Below are positions 1-6,516 of a DNA stretch of 6,634 nucleotides, one piece after another. The DNA is taken from NCBI GenBank assembly GCA_007132395.1, contig SLOR01000320.1:1-6634 (forward strand), read 5' to 3'. The stretch is from Bacteroidales bacterium. Its GTDB lineage: Bacteria > Bacteroidota > Bacteroidia > Bacteroidales > UBA7960. Positions within the stretch are counted from its first letter, which is position 1. Every line of letters starts with the position of its first letter. The translations under genes and the position numbers were made by a program. The notes under the pieces are model-generated. The model did not search any database, had not been told where the DNA came from, and was given only the letters and a program-made list of their open reading frames with translations.

Positions 1-1162
1 TGCCATAGGACAAATGATACAGATGATCGGCATAGGGTTTATCCAGTTTCTTGAGTACTTTTTTCAGCACATCGAAGTGATAGTTCTGTTCGTTGCCCAC
101 CACATATACCATTTCTTCGGCATTATAGTCGTCATAGCGCAGTTGTGCAGTGCCAATATCCTGTGTCATATACACCGAGGTGCCATCGCCACGCAGCAGC
201 AGTTTTTCATCCAGTCCTTCGCCTGTTAAATCGGCCCATACAGAGCCATCTTCTTTTTTGAAGAAAGCTTCTTTCTGCAATCCTTCCAGCACGATTTCCC
301 TGCCCAGCAGGTAGGTATCCGATTCGTAATAGATTTTATCAAAGCTAACGCCCATACGCTGGTAGGTAGAGTCAAAGCCTTTATACACCCACTTGTTCAT
401 CATTTCCCAAACTCTCACGGTTTCTTCATCGCGGGCCTCCCATTTGCGGAGCAACTCGCGGGCTTCGTGCATCAGTGGAGCGTCGTTGCGGGCCTGGTCG
501 TCGTCAATCTGATGGGCTTCTTTGAGAGCTTGTGCCTCTTTGCGCAGCTCGGTTTCAAATCTCACGTAATATTCGCCCACCAGCTTGTCGCCTTTTTTTC
601 CGGCCGATTCCGGTGTTTCACCATCGCCCCACTTCATCCAGGCCAGCATGGACTTGCATATATGTATGCCCCGGTCGTTGACCAGGTTTACTTTCAGGGT
701 TTTTCTGCCCGAAGCTTCCAGGATCTGCGCCACAGAGTATCCCAGCAGATTATTGCGGATATGCCCCAAGTGCAAGGGTTTATTGGTATTGGGCGAGGAA
801 TATTCAACTACAACAGGATGGGCTTCATCTACTTTCGTCAACCCGTAAGCATCATCCTTTGCCGCATCTTGCAGGTAATCAAACCAATATTCAGGGCTAA
901 GCGAAAAATTCAGAAAGCCTTTGATTACATTAAAAGCTGTTACCTCAGTCATGTTACTCTTTACTTCCTCCCCAATCAACTGAGCGGTTTGCTCGGGCGA
1001 CTTGCGGGCCATCTTTACGAAAGGAAAAACCACCACGGTAAAATCTCCCACAAAATCTTTACGTGTAGGCTGCAGGGAAATTTTTGATTTGTCCACTTCC
1101 TGCCCAAACAATTTCACCAGTGCATCATAAACATGGCCTGCTATCTTTTCTTCTATTCTCAT
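1..1162 (-). CDS. argS: Arginyl-tRNA synthetase, N-terminal 387 residues (cut by window edge)
   Basis: This enzyme charges tRNA-Arg with arginine using ATP, in the cytoplasm. I translated the minus strand from the ATG at 1162-1160; the frame stays open to the left edge and gives 387 residues. Bacterial ArgS is usually about 550-600 residues, so roughly the last third, including the KMSKS-like loop and the DALR anticodon-binding domain, lies outside the window. Residues 1-110 fit the N-terminal Add-1 tRNA-recognition domain (TRKDFVGDFTV near 33-43). The class I signature is present as SSPNTNKPLHLGH at 122-134, with HLGH replacing HIGH, followed by LVNDRG at 160-165. Later catalytic-core segments are LLRGDGTSVYMTQDIGTA (322-339) and VVGNEQNYHF (354-363). 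The start is supported by homology-like length to the HIGH motif and by a promoter-like site about 30 bases upstream. No frameshift or internal stop was seen. Confidence 0.96.
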   Translation of the reverse strand, partial: MRIEEKIAGHVYDALVKLFGQEVDKSKISLQPTRKDFVGDFTVVVFPFVKMARKSPEQTAQLIGEEVKSNMTEVTAFNVIKGFLNFSLSPEYWFDYLQDAAKDDAYGLTKVDEAHPVVVEYSSPNTNKPLHLGHIRNNLLGYSVAQILEASGRKTLKVNLVNDRGIHICKSMLAWMKWGDGETPESAGKKGDKLVGEYYVRFETELRKEAQALKEAHQIDDDQARNDAPLMHEARELLRKWEARDEETVRVWEMMNKWVYKGFDSTYQRMGVSFDKIYYESDTYLLGREIVLEGLQKEAFFKKEDGSVWADLTGEGLDEKLLLRGDGTSVYMTQDIGTAQLRYDDYNAEEMVYVVGNEQNYHFDVLKKVLKKLDKPYADHLYHLSYG

Positions 1163-1190
1163 CTTTGCTATAATGTTTTTAAAACCGCTG

Positions 1191-1219
1191 CAAAATTAAG
1201 GCTTTTTTACTAAGGCAAA
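1191..1219 (-). promoter_or_regulatory. Candidate Bacteroidota promoter for argS
   Basis: On the minus strand, TAATTTTG (complement of 1191-1198) matches the Bacteroidota -7 consensus TAnnTTTG exactly. TTTG (complement of 1216-1219) lies 17 bases upstream as a -33 element. That spacing is at the short end of the range known for the phylum. The -7 element is 28 bases upstream of the argS start codon, giving a short leader. This is a pattern match only. Confidence 0.45.
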
Positions 1220-1372
1220 TGGCTTTCAGTTTATAAGTTTAACCTTTTACAGGAGCAAAGCCCATACGAGTAAAATCATCTTGCTTTACAAAACCTCCAG
1301 CATCCATGCATTTTGTTAATTATGCTGTTAAAAAAAAATACCAGTTGAGAGAATTTTTCACTGAAAATTATG

Positions 1373-1380
1373 TAGGTTTG
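1373..1380 (+). promoter_or_regulatory. Candidate -7 element for the NTPase gene
   Basis: TAGGTTTG matches the Bacteroidota -7 consensus TAnnTTTG exactly and lies 51 bases before the ATG at 1432. The nearest upstream TTG (1345-1347) is 25 bases away, longer than the usual spacing, so the -33 element is weak or absent. The 269-bp region 1163-1431 is otherwise A/T-rich, and I saw no further convincing gene, hairpin or repeat in it. Confidence 0.4.
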
Positions 1381-1431
1381 TGAGATTTAAAAAAAGCCTC
1401 CAGAAATAATAACATTAAAATATCAAAACAC

Positions 1432-2787
1432 ATGAGTAAAAAAAATGTAATTATTATCGGCGCCGCAGGGCGTGACTTCCACAATTTTAACGTCTATTTC
1501 AGAGACAATGAAAATTACAATGTAGTAGCTTTTACTGCAGCACAAATTCCGGACATTGACGGGAAAATATACCCGAAAGAACTGGCAGGCAAGCTATACC
1601 CCCAGGGGATTCCGATTCGTGCGGAGGAAGAACTTACTGATTTGATTAGCAAACACAAAGTGCATGAATGTGTTTTCTCTTACAGTGACGTATCATATAA
1701 TCAGGTAATGAACCTTGCTGCCATTATTAATGCTGCAGGAGCTGATTTCAGGCTTATGGGTCTTGATGCTACCATGCTCAAATCCACAAAACCTGTAATT
1801 GCCACAGGTGCTGTCAGAACCGGAGGAGGCAAGAGTGAAGCATCAAGAAGAATCGTTGATGTGCTAAAGGCACATGGCGTTAAAGTAGTAGCCATTCGTC
1901 ACCCCATGCCTTATGGCGACCTGGTAAAGCAGGCGGTGCAGCGATTTGCCACCATCGAGGATTTAAAAAAGCATGAGTGTACTATTGAAGAAATGGAAGA
2001 ATACGAACCTCATGTGGTAAGAAATACCATTATATACTCCGGAATCGACTACGAAGCCATTTTACGTGAGGCTGAAAAAGAAGATTGCGATGTAATCCTG
2101 TGGGACGGTGGTAATAACGACTTCCCCTTCATTAAGCCCGACCTTATGATTACCATGGTAGATCCTCAGCGTGCCGGCCATGAGCTTTCTTACTATCCCG
2201 GCGAAACCACTCTTCGCATTGCAGACGTGGTGGTGTTTAACAAAATTGAAAGCGCTGACCTGAAAGACCTTCAACTGGTACGCGACAACGTGGCAAAGGT
2301 TGTTCCCCATGCTACAGTAATTGATGCCTGCTCGCCCACTTTTGTTGATAAGCCCGAACTCATCAGGGGTAAAAAAGTGCTGGTAATTGAAGAAGGCCCT
2401 ACGGTTACTCACGGAGAGATTAAGTTTAGCTACGGAAGTATCACCGCCCAGAAATATGGTGCTGCAGAACTGGTTGACCCCCGTCCTTACGCAGTGGGTA
2501 AAATTAAAGAAACCTTTGAACACTATCCGCAACTTGGCCCCGTGCTGCCATCAATGGGATATAGTATACAACAGATAAAAGATTTGGAAGCGACCATCGA
2601 AAACACTCCATGTGACCTGGTAGTAATTGGCACTCCAATAGATATCAACAGAATTATCAAAATCAACAAACCCACAGTGAAAATAGGCTACGAACTGCAG
2701 GAAATTGGAAAACCCGATTTGTGCGATGTTTTGTGTGACTTTCTTAAAGGAAAGAACCTGGTAAAGAAAGACTGTGGTTGTAAATAA
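1432..2787 (+). CDS. P-loop NTPase related to cyclic 2,3-diphosphoglycerate synthetase
   Basis: The 451-residue product resembles the family of predicted GTPases (COG2403) that includes archaeal cyclic 2,3-diphosphoglycerate synthetase, which closes the cyclic phosphoanhydride with ATP in some methanogens. The reaction and substrate of bacterial members are, to my knowledge, not established. An N-terminal Rossmann-like segment has IIIGAAGRDFHNFN at 7-20. The nucleotide site is an atypical P-loop, TGAVRTGGGKS at 125-135, lacking the first glycine of the standard GxxxxGK[ST] spacing. A Walker B-like VILWDGGNND is at 221-230, and VFNKIESA at 268-275 recalls the NKxD guanine-specificity motif. 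EEGPTVTHGE (320-329) is another apparently conserved patch. The protein ends in DCGCK, with further cysteines at 394, 431 and 435. No signal peptide or membrane segment is seen, so it is probably cytoplasmic. It lies 99 bases upstream of pyrB on the same strand, but a strong terminator separates them. Family assignment is fairly sure; function is not. Confidence 0.78.
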   Translation: MSKKNVIIIGAAGRDFHNFNVYFRDNENYNVVAFTAAQIPDIDGKIYPKELAGKLYPQGIPIRAEEELTDLISKHKVHECVFSYSDVSYNQVMNLAAIINAAGADFRLMGLDATMLKSTKPVIATGAVRTGGGKSEASRRIVDVLKAHGVKVVAIRHPMPYGDLVKQAVQRFATIEDLKKHECTIEEMEEYEPHVVRNTIIYSGIDYEAILREAEKEDCDVILWDGGNNDFPFIKPDLMITMVDPQRAGHELSYYPGETTLRIADVVVFNKIESADLKDLQLVRDNVAKVVPHATVIDACSPTFVDKPELIRGKKVLVIEEGPTVTHGEIKFSYGSITAQKYGAAELVDPRPYAVGKIKETFEHYPQLGPVLPSMGYSIQQIKDLEATIENTPCDLVVIGTPIDINRIIKINKPTVKIGYELQEIGKPDLCDVLCDFLKGKNLVKKDCGCK

Positions 2788-2792
2788 CTATT

Positions 2793-2824
2793 AAAAAGGC
2801 GGCTTTATTAGCCGCCTTTTTTTT
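2793..2824 (+). terminator. Intrinsic terminator between the NTPase gene and pyrB
   Basis: A perfect 12-bp stem pairs 2793-2804 (five A then GGCGGCT) with 2810-2821, with a 5-base TTATT loop and a run of eight T ending at 2824. It begins five bases after the NTPase stop codon. The A run on the left arm means it could also act on the minus strand. It should end most transcripts of the upstream gene, so pyrB needs its own promoter or regulated read-through. Confidence 0.9.
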
Positions 2825-2886
2825 GACTATAAGTGCAGAAATTGCTCTGTTTTACAATAACTTTAATCATCAAATTTTTAAAAACT

Positions 2887-3795
2887 ATGAAAAACAAAAG
2901 TCTGGTATCCATCAACGATTTCACCAAAGAAGAACAGCTCCGCGTACTGGAGGTGGCACGCGAATTTGAGGCCAACCCGGTACAAACTACCCTCCAGGAT
3001 CACGTAATAGCATCCTTGTTTTTTGAGCCCTCTACCCGCACACGATTAAGCTTCGAGAGTGCCATCAGCCGGTTGGGTGGCAAAATAGTAGGTTTTTCCG
3101 AAGCATCCAACACCAGTGTAAAGAAAGGGGAGTCGCTCAGAGATACCATACTTACTATTGCCAGCTACTCCGACCTTATCGTAATGCGTAACCCCGTTGA
3201 GGGGAGTGCGCGCTTCGCGGCCGAAATATCACCTGTTCCCATCATCAATGCAGGAGATGGCTCCAACCAGCATCCTACCCAAACGCTGCTGGATCTATAC
3301 AGTATTATAAAAACCCAGGATACCCTCGACAACCTGCACGTGGCATTCGTGGGCGACCTGAAATACGGACGCACCGTACACTCGCTGGTTATTGCCCTTT
3401 GCAACTTCAACACCACCTTCCACCTGGTATCGCCCGTTGAGTTGAAGCTGCCCAGCTCAGTAAAAATGCACATTAAAGAGAAAAACCTCACCTACCATCA
3501 ATATACTGACATGGAGGAGGTTATCCCACAGGCCGACATCCTTTATATGACACGTATTCAGAAAGAGCGTTTTTCTGATCCCCTGGAGTATGAGCGCATC
3601 AAAAACTCCTATATCCTTGAAAAGGAAATGCTGCACACTACCAAAGATAATTTCCGGATTTTGCATCCCATGCCAAGGGTAAATGAAATCAATATCAATG
3701 TGGATAGCGACCCCAGGGCTTATTATTTCCAGCAGGCCCTAAATGGCGTGTATGTTAGGCAAGCATTGTTGGCTTTAATTCTCGGATACAGGTAA
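2887..3795 (+). CDS. pyrB: Aspartate carbamoyltransferase, catalytic chain
   Basis: PyrB joins carbamoyl phosphate and L-aspartate to give N-carbamoyl-L-aspartate, the committed step of de novo pyrimidine synthesis, in the cytoplasm. From the ATG at 2887 the product is 302 residues, the usual length for the family. An in-frame ATG at 2833 would add 18 residues rich in Phe, Ile and Leu with no counterpart in the family, so I reject it. Active-site residues are visible: the carbamoyl-phosphate loop FFEPSTRTR (45-53), the S77/K80 loop in NTSVKKGES, R101 in MRNPVEG, HPTQ (129-132), R162 in GDLKYGRTVHSL, R223 and Q225 in YMTRIQKERF, and the HPMPR turn (260-264). All key positions known from the Escherichia coli enzyme appear kept. 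The next gene is pyrI, so the product is expected to form the classical allosteric catalytic-regulatory holoenzyme. No clear promoter precedes it; TAACTTTA at 2858-2865 is a one-mismatch -7 candidate without a well-placed -33 element. Confidence 0.97.
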   Translation: MKNKSLVSINDFTKEEQLRVLEVAREFEANPVQTTLQDHVIASLFFEPSTRTRLSFESAISRLGGKIVGFSEASNTSVKKGESLRDTILTIASYSDLIVMRNPVEGSARFAAEISPVPIINAGDGSNQHPTQTLLDLYSIIKTQDTLDNLHVAFVGDLKYGRTVHSLVIALCNFNTTFHLVSPVELKLPSSVKMHIKEKNLTYHQYTDMEEVIPQADILYMTRIQKERFSDPLEYERIKNSYILEKEMLHTTKDNFRILHPMPRVNEININVDSDPRAYYFQQALNGVYVRQALLALILGYR

Positions 3796-3800
3796 ACCCG

Positions 3801-3848
3801 GTGATGAGTAAGTGAATTCTTAGGCAACCCTGACTTCTCACTTATCAC
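3801..3848 (+). other. Imperfect inverted repeat in the pyrB-pyrI gap
   Basis: TAAGTGA (3809-3815) is the reverse complement of TCACTTA (3838-3844). The outer GTGA (3801-3804) can extend the stem by pairing with TCAC (3845-3848), leaving a 4-base bulge. The loop is 22 bases, and no T run follows directly, so it is not a standard terminator. It may be an mRNA-stabilising or processing element, or chance in A/T-rich DNA. No TAnnTTTG site is seen in the 115-bp gap, which favours cotranscription of pyrI with pyrB. Confidence 0.3.
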
Positions 3849-3910
3849 TAGTGTATAAAAAGCAAACTTTTTAAGGAACAGATTTTTCTTAACATCTTAA
3901 TAATAAACCC

Positions 3911-4372
3911 ATGAGTGAAAAGATAAAAGAATTAAAAGTATCGGCCATTGAAAACGGCACCGTAATAGACCACATTCCCGCATCAGCATTGTTTCAGGTA
4001 ATAAAAATGCTAAAACTGGACGTTTTTGACCAAATGGTATTATTTGGCACCAACCTGGAGAGTAAAAAATTCGGAAGTAAGGGAATCATCAAGGTAAGCA
4101 ACAAATTCTTCAAACCCGAGGAGCTTAATAAAATTGCCCTTGTTGCCCCTCAAGCCAGCATTATTGAAATCAGGGATTTCCAGGTTCTGAAAAAGACTCT
4201 GGTTGAAATACCCGATACCATCAGCTCCATCGTAAAATGCTTCAATCCCAACTGCATTACCAATATCGAAACCCTCAACACCCGTTTCACAGTGGTTGAC
4301 AAGGAGAGCATAAGGCTTAAATGTCATTATTGCGAAAAGATTACGGTAAAGAACACTTTGCAGTTTGTATAG
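3911..4372 (+). CDS. pyrI: Aspartate carbamoyltransferase, regulatory chain
   Basis: PyrI binds nucleotides (CTP and UTP as inhibitors, ATP as activator in the classical enzyme) and transmits the signal to PyrB trimers through a zinc domain. The product is 153 residues, matching the family length. The N-terminal allosteric domain shows VSAIENGTVIDHIP (10-23), with the conserved D20-H21 pair, and GIIKV (58-62), with K61. The C-terminal zinc domain has all four cysteines as CFNPNC (110-115) and CHYC (138-141), so contact with PyrB should be intact. In the nucleotide site, the position equivalent to E. coli N84 (recalled alignment) reads I85 in APQASIIEIRDF, and Y89 reads F90; K95 matches K94. 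The gene starts 115 bases after pyrB, a wider gap than the close spacing usual for pyrBI pairs, and is followed by a terminator 16 bases after the stop. There is no Shine-Dalgarno site; the leader is A/T-rich. Confidence 0.96.
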   Translation: MSEKIKELKVSAIENGTVIDHIPASALFQVIKMLKLDVFDQMVLFGTNLESKKFGSKGIIKVSNKFFKPEELNKIALVAPQASIIEIRDFQVLKKTLVEIPDTISSIVKCFNPNCITNIETLNTRFTVVDKESIRLKCHYCEKITVKNTLQFV

Positions 4373-4388
4373 CAAGCTTCCAGCAAAT

Positions 4389-4428
4389 AAAAAGGGGCTC
4401 AATGAAATCTATCATTGAACCCCTTTTT
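4389..4428. terminator. Bidirectional terminator between pyrI and the convergent peptidase gene
   Basis: The left arm 4389-4405 (five A, GGGG, one C, TCAATGA) pairs with 4412-4428, which is the matching TCATTGA, one A, CCCC and five T. There is a single C-A mismatch (4398/4419) and a 6-base loop. T runs occur at the 3' end on both strands, so it can end pyrI transcripts rightward and peptidase transcripts leftward. It lies between the two stop codons (4372 and 4448). Confidence 0.9.
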
Positions 4429-4447
4429 ATGTATTTACACCTAATCC

Positions 4448-6130
4448 TTACAGTTGCACTTTCAGCTGCACCAACTCTCCTTCTCTTATCACTTCAACTT
4501 TTACAAGGCTGCCGGCCTGTATATTTCTGAGTGCCTCCATGTATGTGTTAATATCGCTGATATTTGCCTCATTGAGCCGGGTGATGGTGTCACCGTTTTT
4601 TAAACCGGCTTTACTGGCAGGGCTGTTGTCCATAATTGCCAAAACCTTAAGTCCTTCTCCCTCCCATGCATGATCGGGCATTAGTCCGAGGCTTGGTCCG
4701 GTTCCGCGGCGCTGTGCACGGGCCGAAGCTGCCGGGGTTGGCGTAAACTCAAGTTTATCCTCTGCATCCAATTCTGCAATCATGTTATGAGAAAATGTCA
4801 GCACATCAATTATTCCTTCATAATTAACTAGGTCAGGAGTATCCGAAGGACGGTGGTAGTCCTCGTGAATACCAGTAAAAAAGAACAAGACAGGAATATC
4901 CTGCCGGTAGAAATGGGTATGGTCGGAGCCGCCCATGCCCGAGGGTCTTTTCTGCACATGCAGCAGATCTTCGGAGTGCCTGTCAATAAGGTCATCCCAC
5001 ACGGGCGAAGTGCCTGTACCAAAAAGCATCAGGCTGCCCTCCTCCGAACGGCCAATCATGTCGTAATTAAACATGAAGTTTACCTTTGCCATATCGTAGG
5101 CATCGCTTTCGGTAAAATGACGGCTTCCCAGCAAACCTATTTCCTCGGCCCCAAAAGCAATAAAAATATAGTTGTTGGAAGTGAAGTCGGAATTCAGGAG
5201 AAACCTTGCCGACTCCAGCACCCCGGCCACACCGGAGGCGTTATCATCAGCACCGGGATGAATTTGCATCACCCCCGGGCTGCGTGAGCCACCACCGCCG
5301 TATCCCAGGTGATCGAAATGGCCACCGATTACGATGGTAGTTGGTGCCTGGTTATCTATATATCCGGCAACATTCATGGATACGTGTGAAGGTCGTTCCA
5401 GTTCAGCCGAGAGGAAAATATCACTGCCTTGCCCCATCTGCTGCCAGTACTCAAACACTTCATCGCGGGCAAAAAGCAGGGGAACATCTACCTGCTGCAT
5501 ATTGCTTGTCATGCGGGCTGTAGGGTTGGGGCGGTTGCTTTGGGTATTCACAAAAATAATGGCTGAAGCACCCTTTTCTATGGCCGTTTCTATCTTTTTG
5601 CGGGTAACATCCAGGTTGTGTCGTGTGTTGGGCTCATCAAGAATCTGGGGAAGAAAAAACTCCATAAAGAATATTTTTCCTGCCAAATCGTCCAGTTCTG
5701 CATAGTCATTATGCACATCTTCTACAAGACCAAATCCCACATACACAGCTTGCGCATGAGCCCTTCCCATATAGCTTCCGGGCAGTGCATAAAAATCATC
5801 ATCCACCAGAAACTCTTGTTCGTTCACAATGAGAAAGTTATCAGGCCCTGCTTGCCATGCTCCAAAGAAGGGAAATGTTTGCACAAAACTTCCGTTAAAC
5901 AGGGGCTCAAGCCCTATTTCCTGCATACGGGTTTTGATGTACTGCGCGGCTTTTACCTCTCCCTCTGTACCGGATTCACGTCCTTCCATCTCTTCTGAGG
6001 CCAAGGTATAAACATCTTTTTTGATTCGCGCCTGAACTTCCTCGCGGGAAAAATCATAACCTGTTTGGGCAAAAATCAAAGAATGCGAAATCAGCACCGA
6101 AAGCAAAAAGGCAAATACTTGTTTAAACAT
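4448..6130 (-). CDS. Exported M28-family zinc metallopeptidase with PA-like and PDZ domains
   Basis: The 560-residue product is a predicted exported aminopeptidase-like hydrolase that removes N-terminal residues from peptides with a two-zinc centre. Residues 1-21 form a signal peptide: MFKQ, a hydrophobic core, then a likely cut after A21 in IFAQ. No lipobox cysteine is present, so it should be periplasmic or secreted. Residues about 30-90 resemble the start of M28 peptidases (LASEEMEGRESGT at 43-55). A protease-associated (PA) type insertion follows at about 120-245, with GASAIIFVN at 187-195. The catalytic part shows all expected ligands: H271 in GGHFDHLG, bridging D296 in GADDNASG, base E329 and ligand E330 in GAEEIGLLGS, D357 in NYDMIG and H426 in DYHRPSDT. 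GGSDHTHF (400-407) is also typical. A C-terminal PDZ domain spans about 479-560 (SLGLMP, then NSPASKAGLKNGDTI). The start follows from the signal peptide. Natural substrate is unknown. It converges on pyrI and is probably monocistronic. Confidence 0.92.
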   Translation of the reverse strand: MFKQVFAFLLSVLISHSLIFAQTGYDFSREEVQARIKKDVYTLASEEMEGRESGTEGEVKAAQYIKTRMQEIGLEPLFNGSFVQTFPFFGAWQAGPDNFLIVNEQEFLVDDDFYALPGSYMGRAHAQAVYVGFGLVEDVHNDYAELDDLAGKIFFMEFFLPQILDEPNTRHNLDVTRKKIETAIEKGASAIIFVNTQSNRPNPTARMTSNMQQVDVPLLFARDEVFEYWQQMGQGSDIFLSAELERPSHVSMNVAGYIDNQAPTTIVIGGHFDHLGYGGGGSRSPGVMQIHPGADDNASGVAGVLESARFLLNSDFTSNNYIFIAFGAEEIGLLGSRHFTESDAYDMAKVNFMFNYDMIGRSEEGSLMLFGTGTSPVWDDLIDRHSEDLLHVQKRPSGMGGSDHTHFYRQDIPVLFFFTGIHEDYHRPSDTPDLVNYEGIIDVLTFSHNMIAELDAEDKLEFTPTPAASARAQRRGTGPSLGLMPDHAWEGEGLKVLAIMDNSPASKAGLKNGDTITRLNEANISDINTYMEALRNIQAGSLVKVEVIREGELVQLKVQL

Positions 6131-6516
6131 AAATACTTGTTTTAGGAGTAATACTTTTATTTTCCTGGAGTAATAGGAGTAAAACGGGTAAGCAATTGGG
6201 TTCTTGTCGTCGGAAATTCCTATTTTACAGGCAACACTGGGTAAATATAAATATTTTTGGGCAAGCCACGCCTTTTAGCACGGGGTAATTTTACATGTTT
6301 ACATTTTTTTATCAAACATATTTCAGGTCCTTTGTTTTCGTCGATTTCATTGGGTAGTATTCTTCTCTGGCTCATAAAGCTTTGGCAATGAGCTCATGTA
6401 TGATTAGCCCGAGCAGCTGCAATGTTTACAGACCCAACACACATCGATATGGGATGATTTGATTGTTTTTTTTCTGTATATTTATCTGGCAGGCCGAACA
6501 AAAAACTTAAAGAACT
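6131..6516. other. 386-bp gene-free region between divergent genes
   Basis: No ORF of note, tRNA or terminator is seen on either strand. Besides the GGAGTAA copies next to the peptidase gene, it holds a perfect 10-base palindrome ATGAGCTCAT (6388-6397) and an 8-base palindrome GCAGCTGC (6413-6420), 15 bases apart. Near the right end, TTTG (6458-6461) and TATATTTA (6477-6484) form a weak -33/-7 candidate with only 15 bases between them, about 32 bases before the next start codon. No exact -7 consensus was found for the peptidase. It must contain the promoters of both divergent genes. Confidence 0.6.
6145..6182. repeat. Three copies of GGAGTAA upstream of the peptidase gene
   Basis: GGAGTAATA occurs at 6145-6153 and 6167-6175, and GGAGTAA recurs at 6176-6182, directly abutting the second copy. 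On the peptidase strand these read TATTACTCC and TTACTCC. All lie within 55 bases upstream of the peptidase start codon, in its leader or promoter. Copy spacing is 22 and 9 bases. They could be regulator binding sites or a short slippage product; sequence alone cannot decide. Confidence 0.5.

Noticed and set aside
467..1087. A 206-codon plus-strand open frame.
   Set aside because: It lies wholly antisense to argS, whose protein shows clear family motifs; the plus-strand product has no recognisable domain and is a shadow.
1163..1431. A riboswitch or T-box-like leader upstream of argS or the NTPase gene.
   Set aside because: The argS leader is only about 30 bases beyond its promoter candidate, and no stem set or T-box-like sequence was visible in the region.
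2062..2532. A 156-codon minus-strand open frame.
   Set aside because: It is antisense to the middle of the NTPase gene and has no recognisable domain; the plus frame carries the P-loop and Walker B motifs.
1432..2787. Naming the NTPase outright as cyclic 2,3-diphosphoglycerate synthetase.
   Set aside because: The similarity is at family level and the solute is known from methanogens; the bacterial reaction cannot be inferred from motifs alone.
2833..2886. An upstream in-frame ATG that would lengthen PyrB by 18 residues.
   Set aside because: The extension is hydrophobic, A/T-rich leader sequence without a family counterpart; starting at 2887 gives the expected length and N-terminus.
4389..4428. 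The hairpin after pyrI as a small RNA or repeat element.
   Set aside because: Its position between convergent stop codons and T runs on both strands are fully explained by a bidirectional terminator.
4853..5287. A 144-codon plus-strand open frame.
   Set aside because: It is antisense to the catalytic core of the M28 peptidase, which has all metal ligands in the minus frame.
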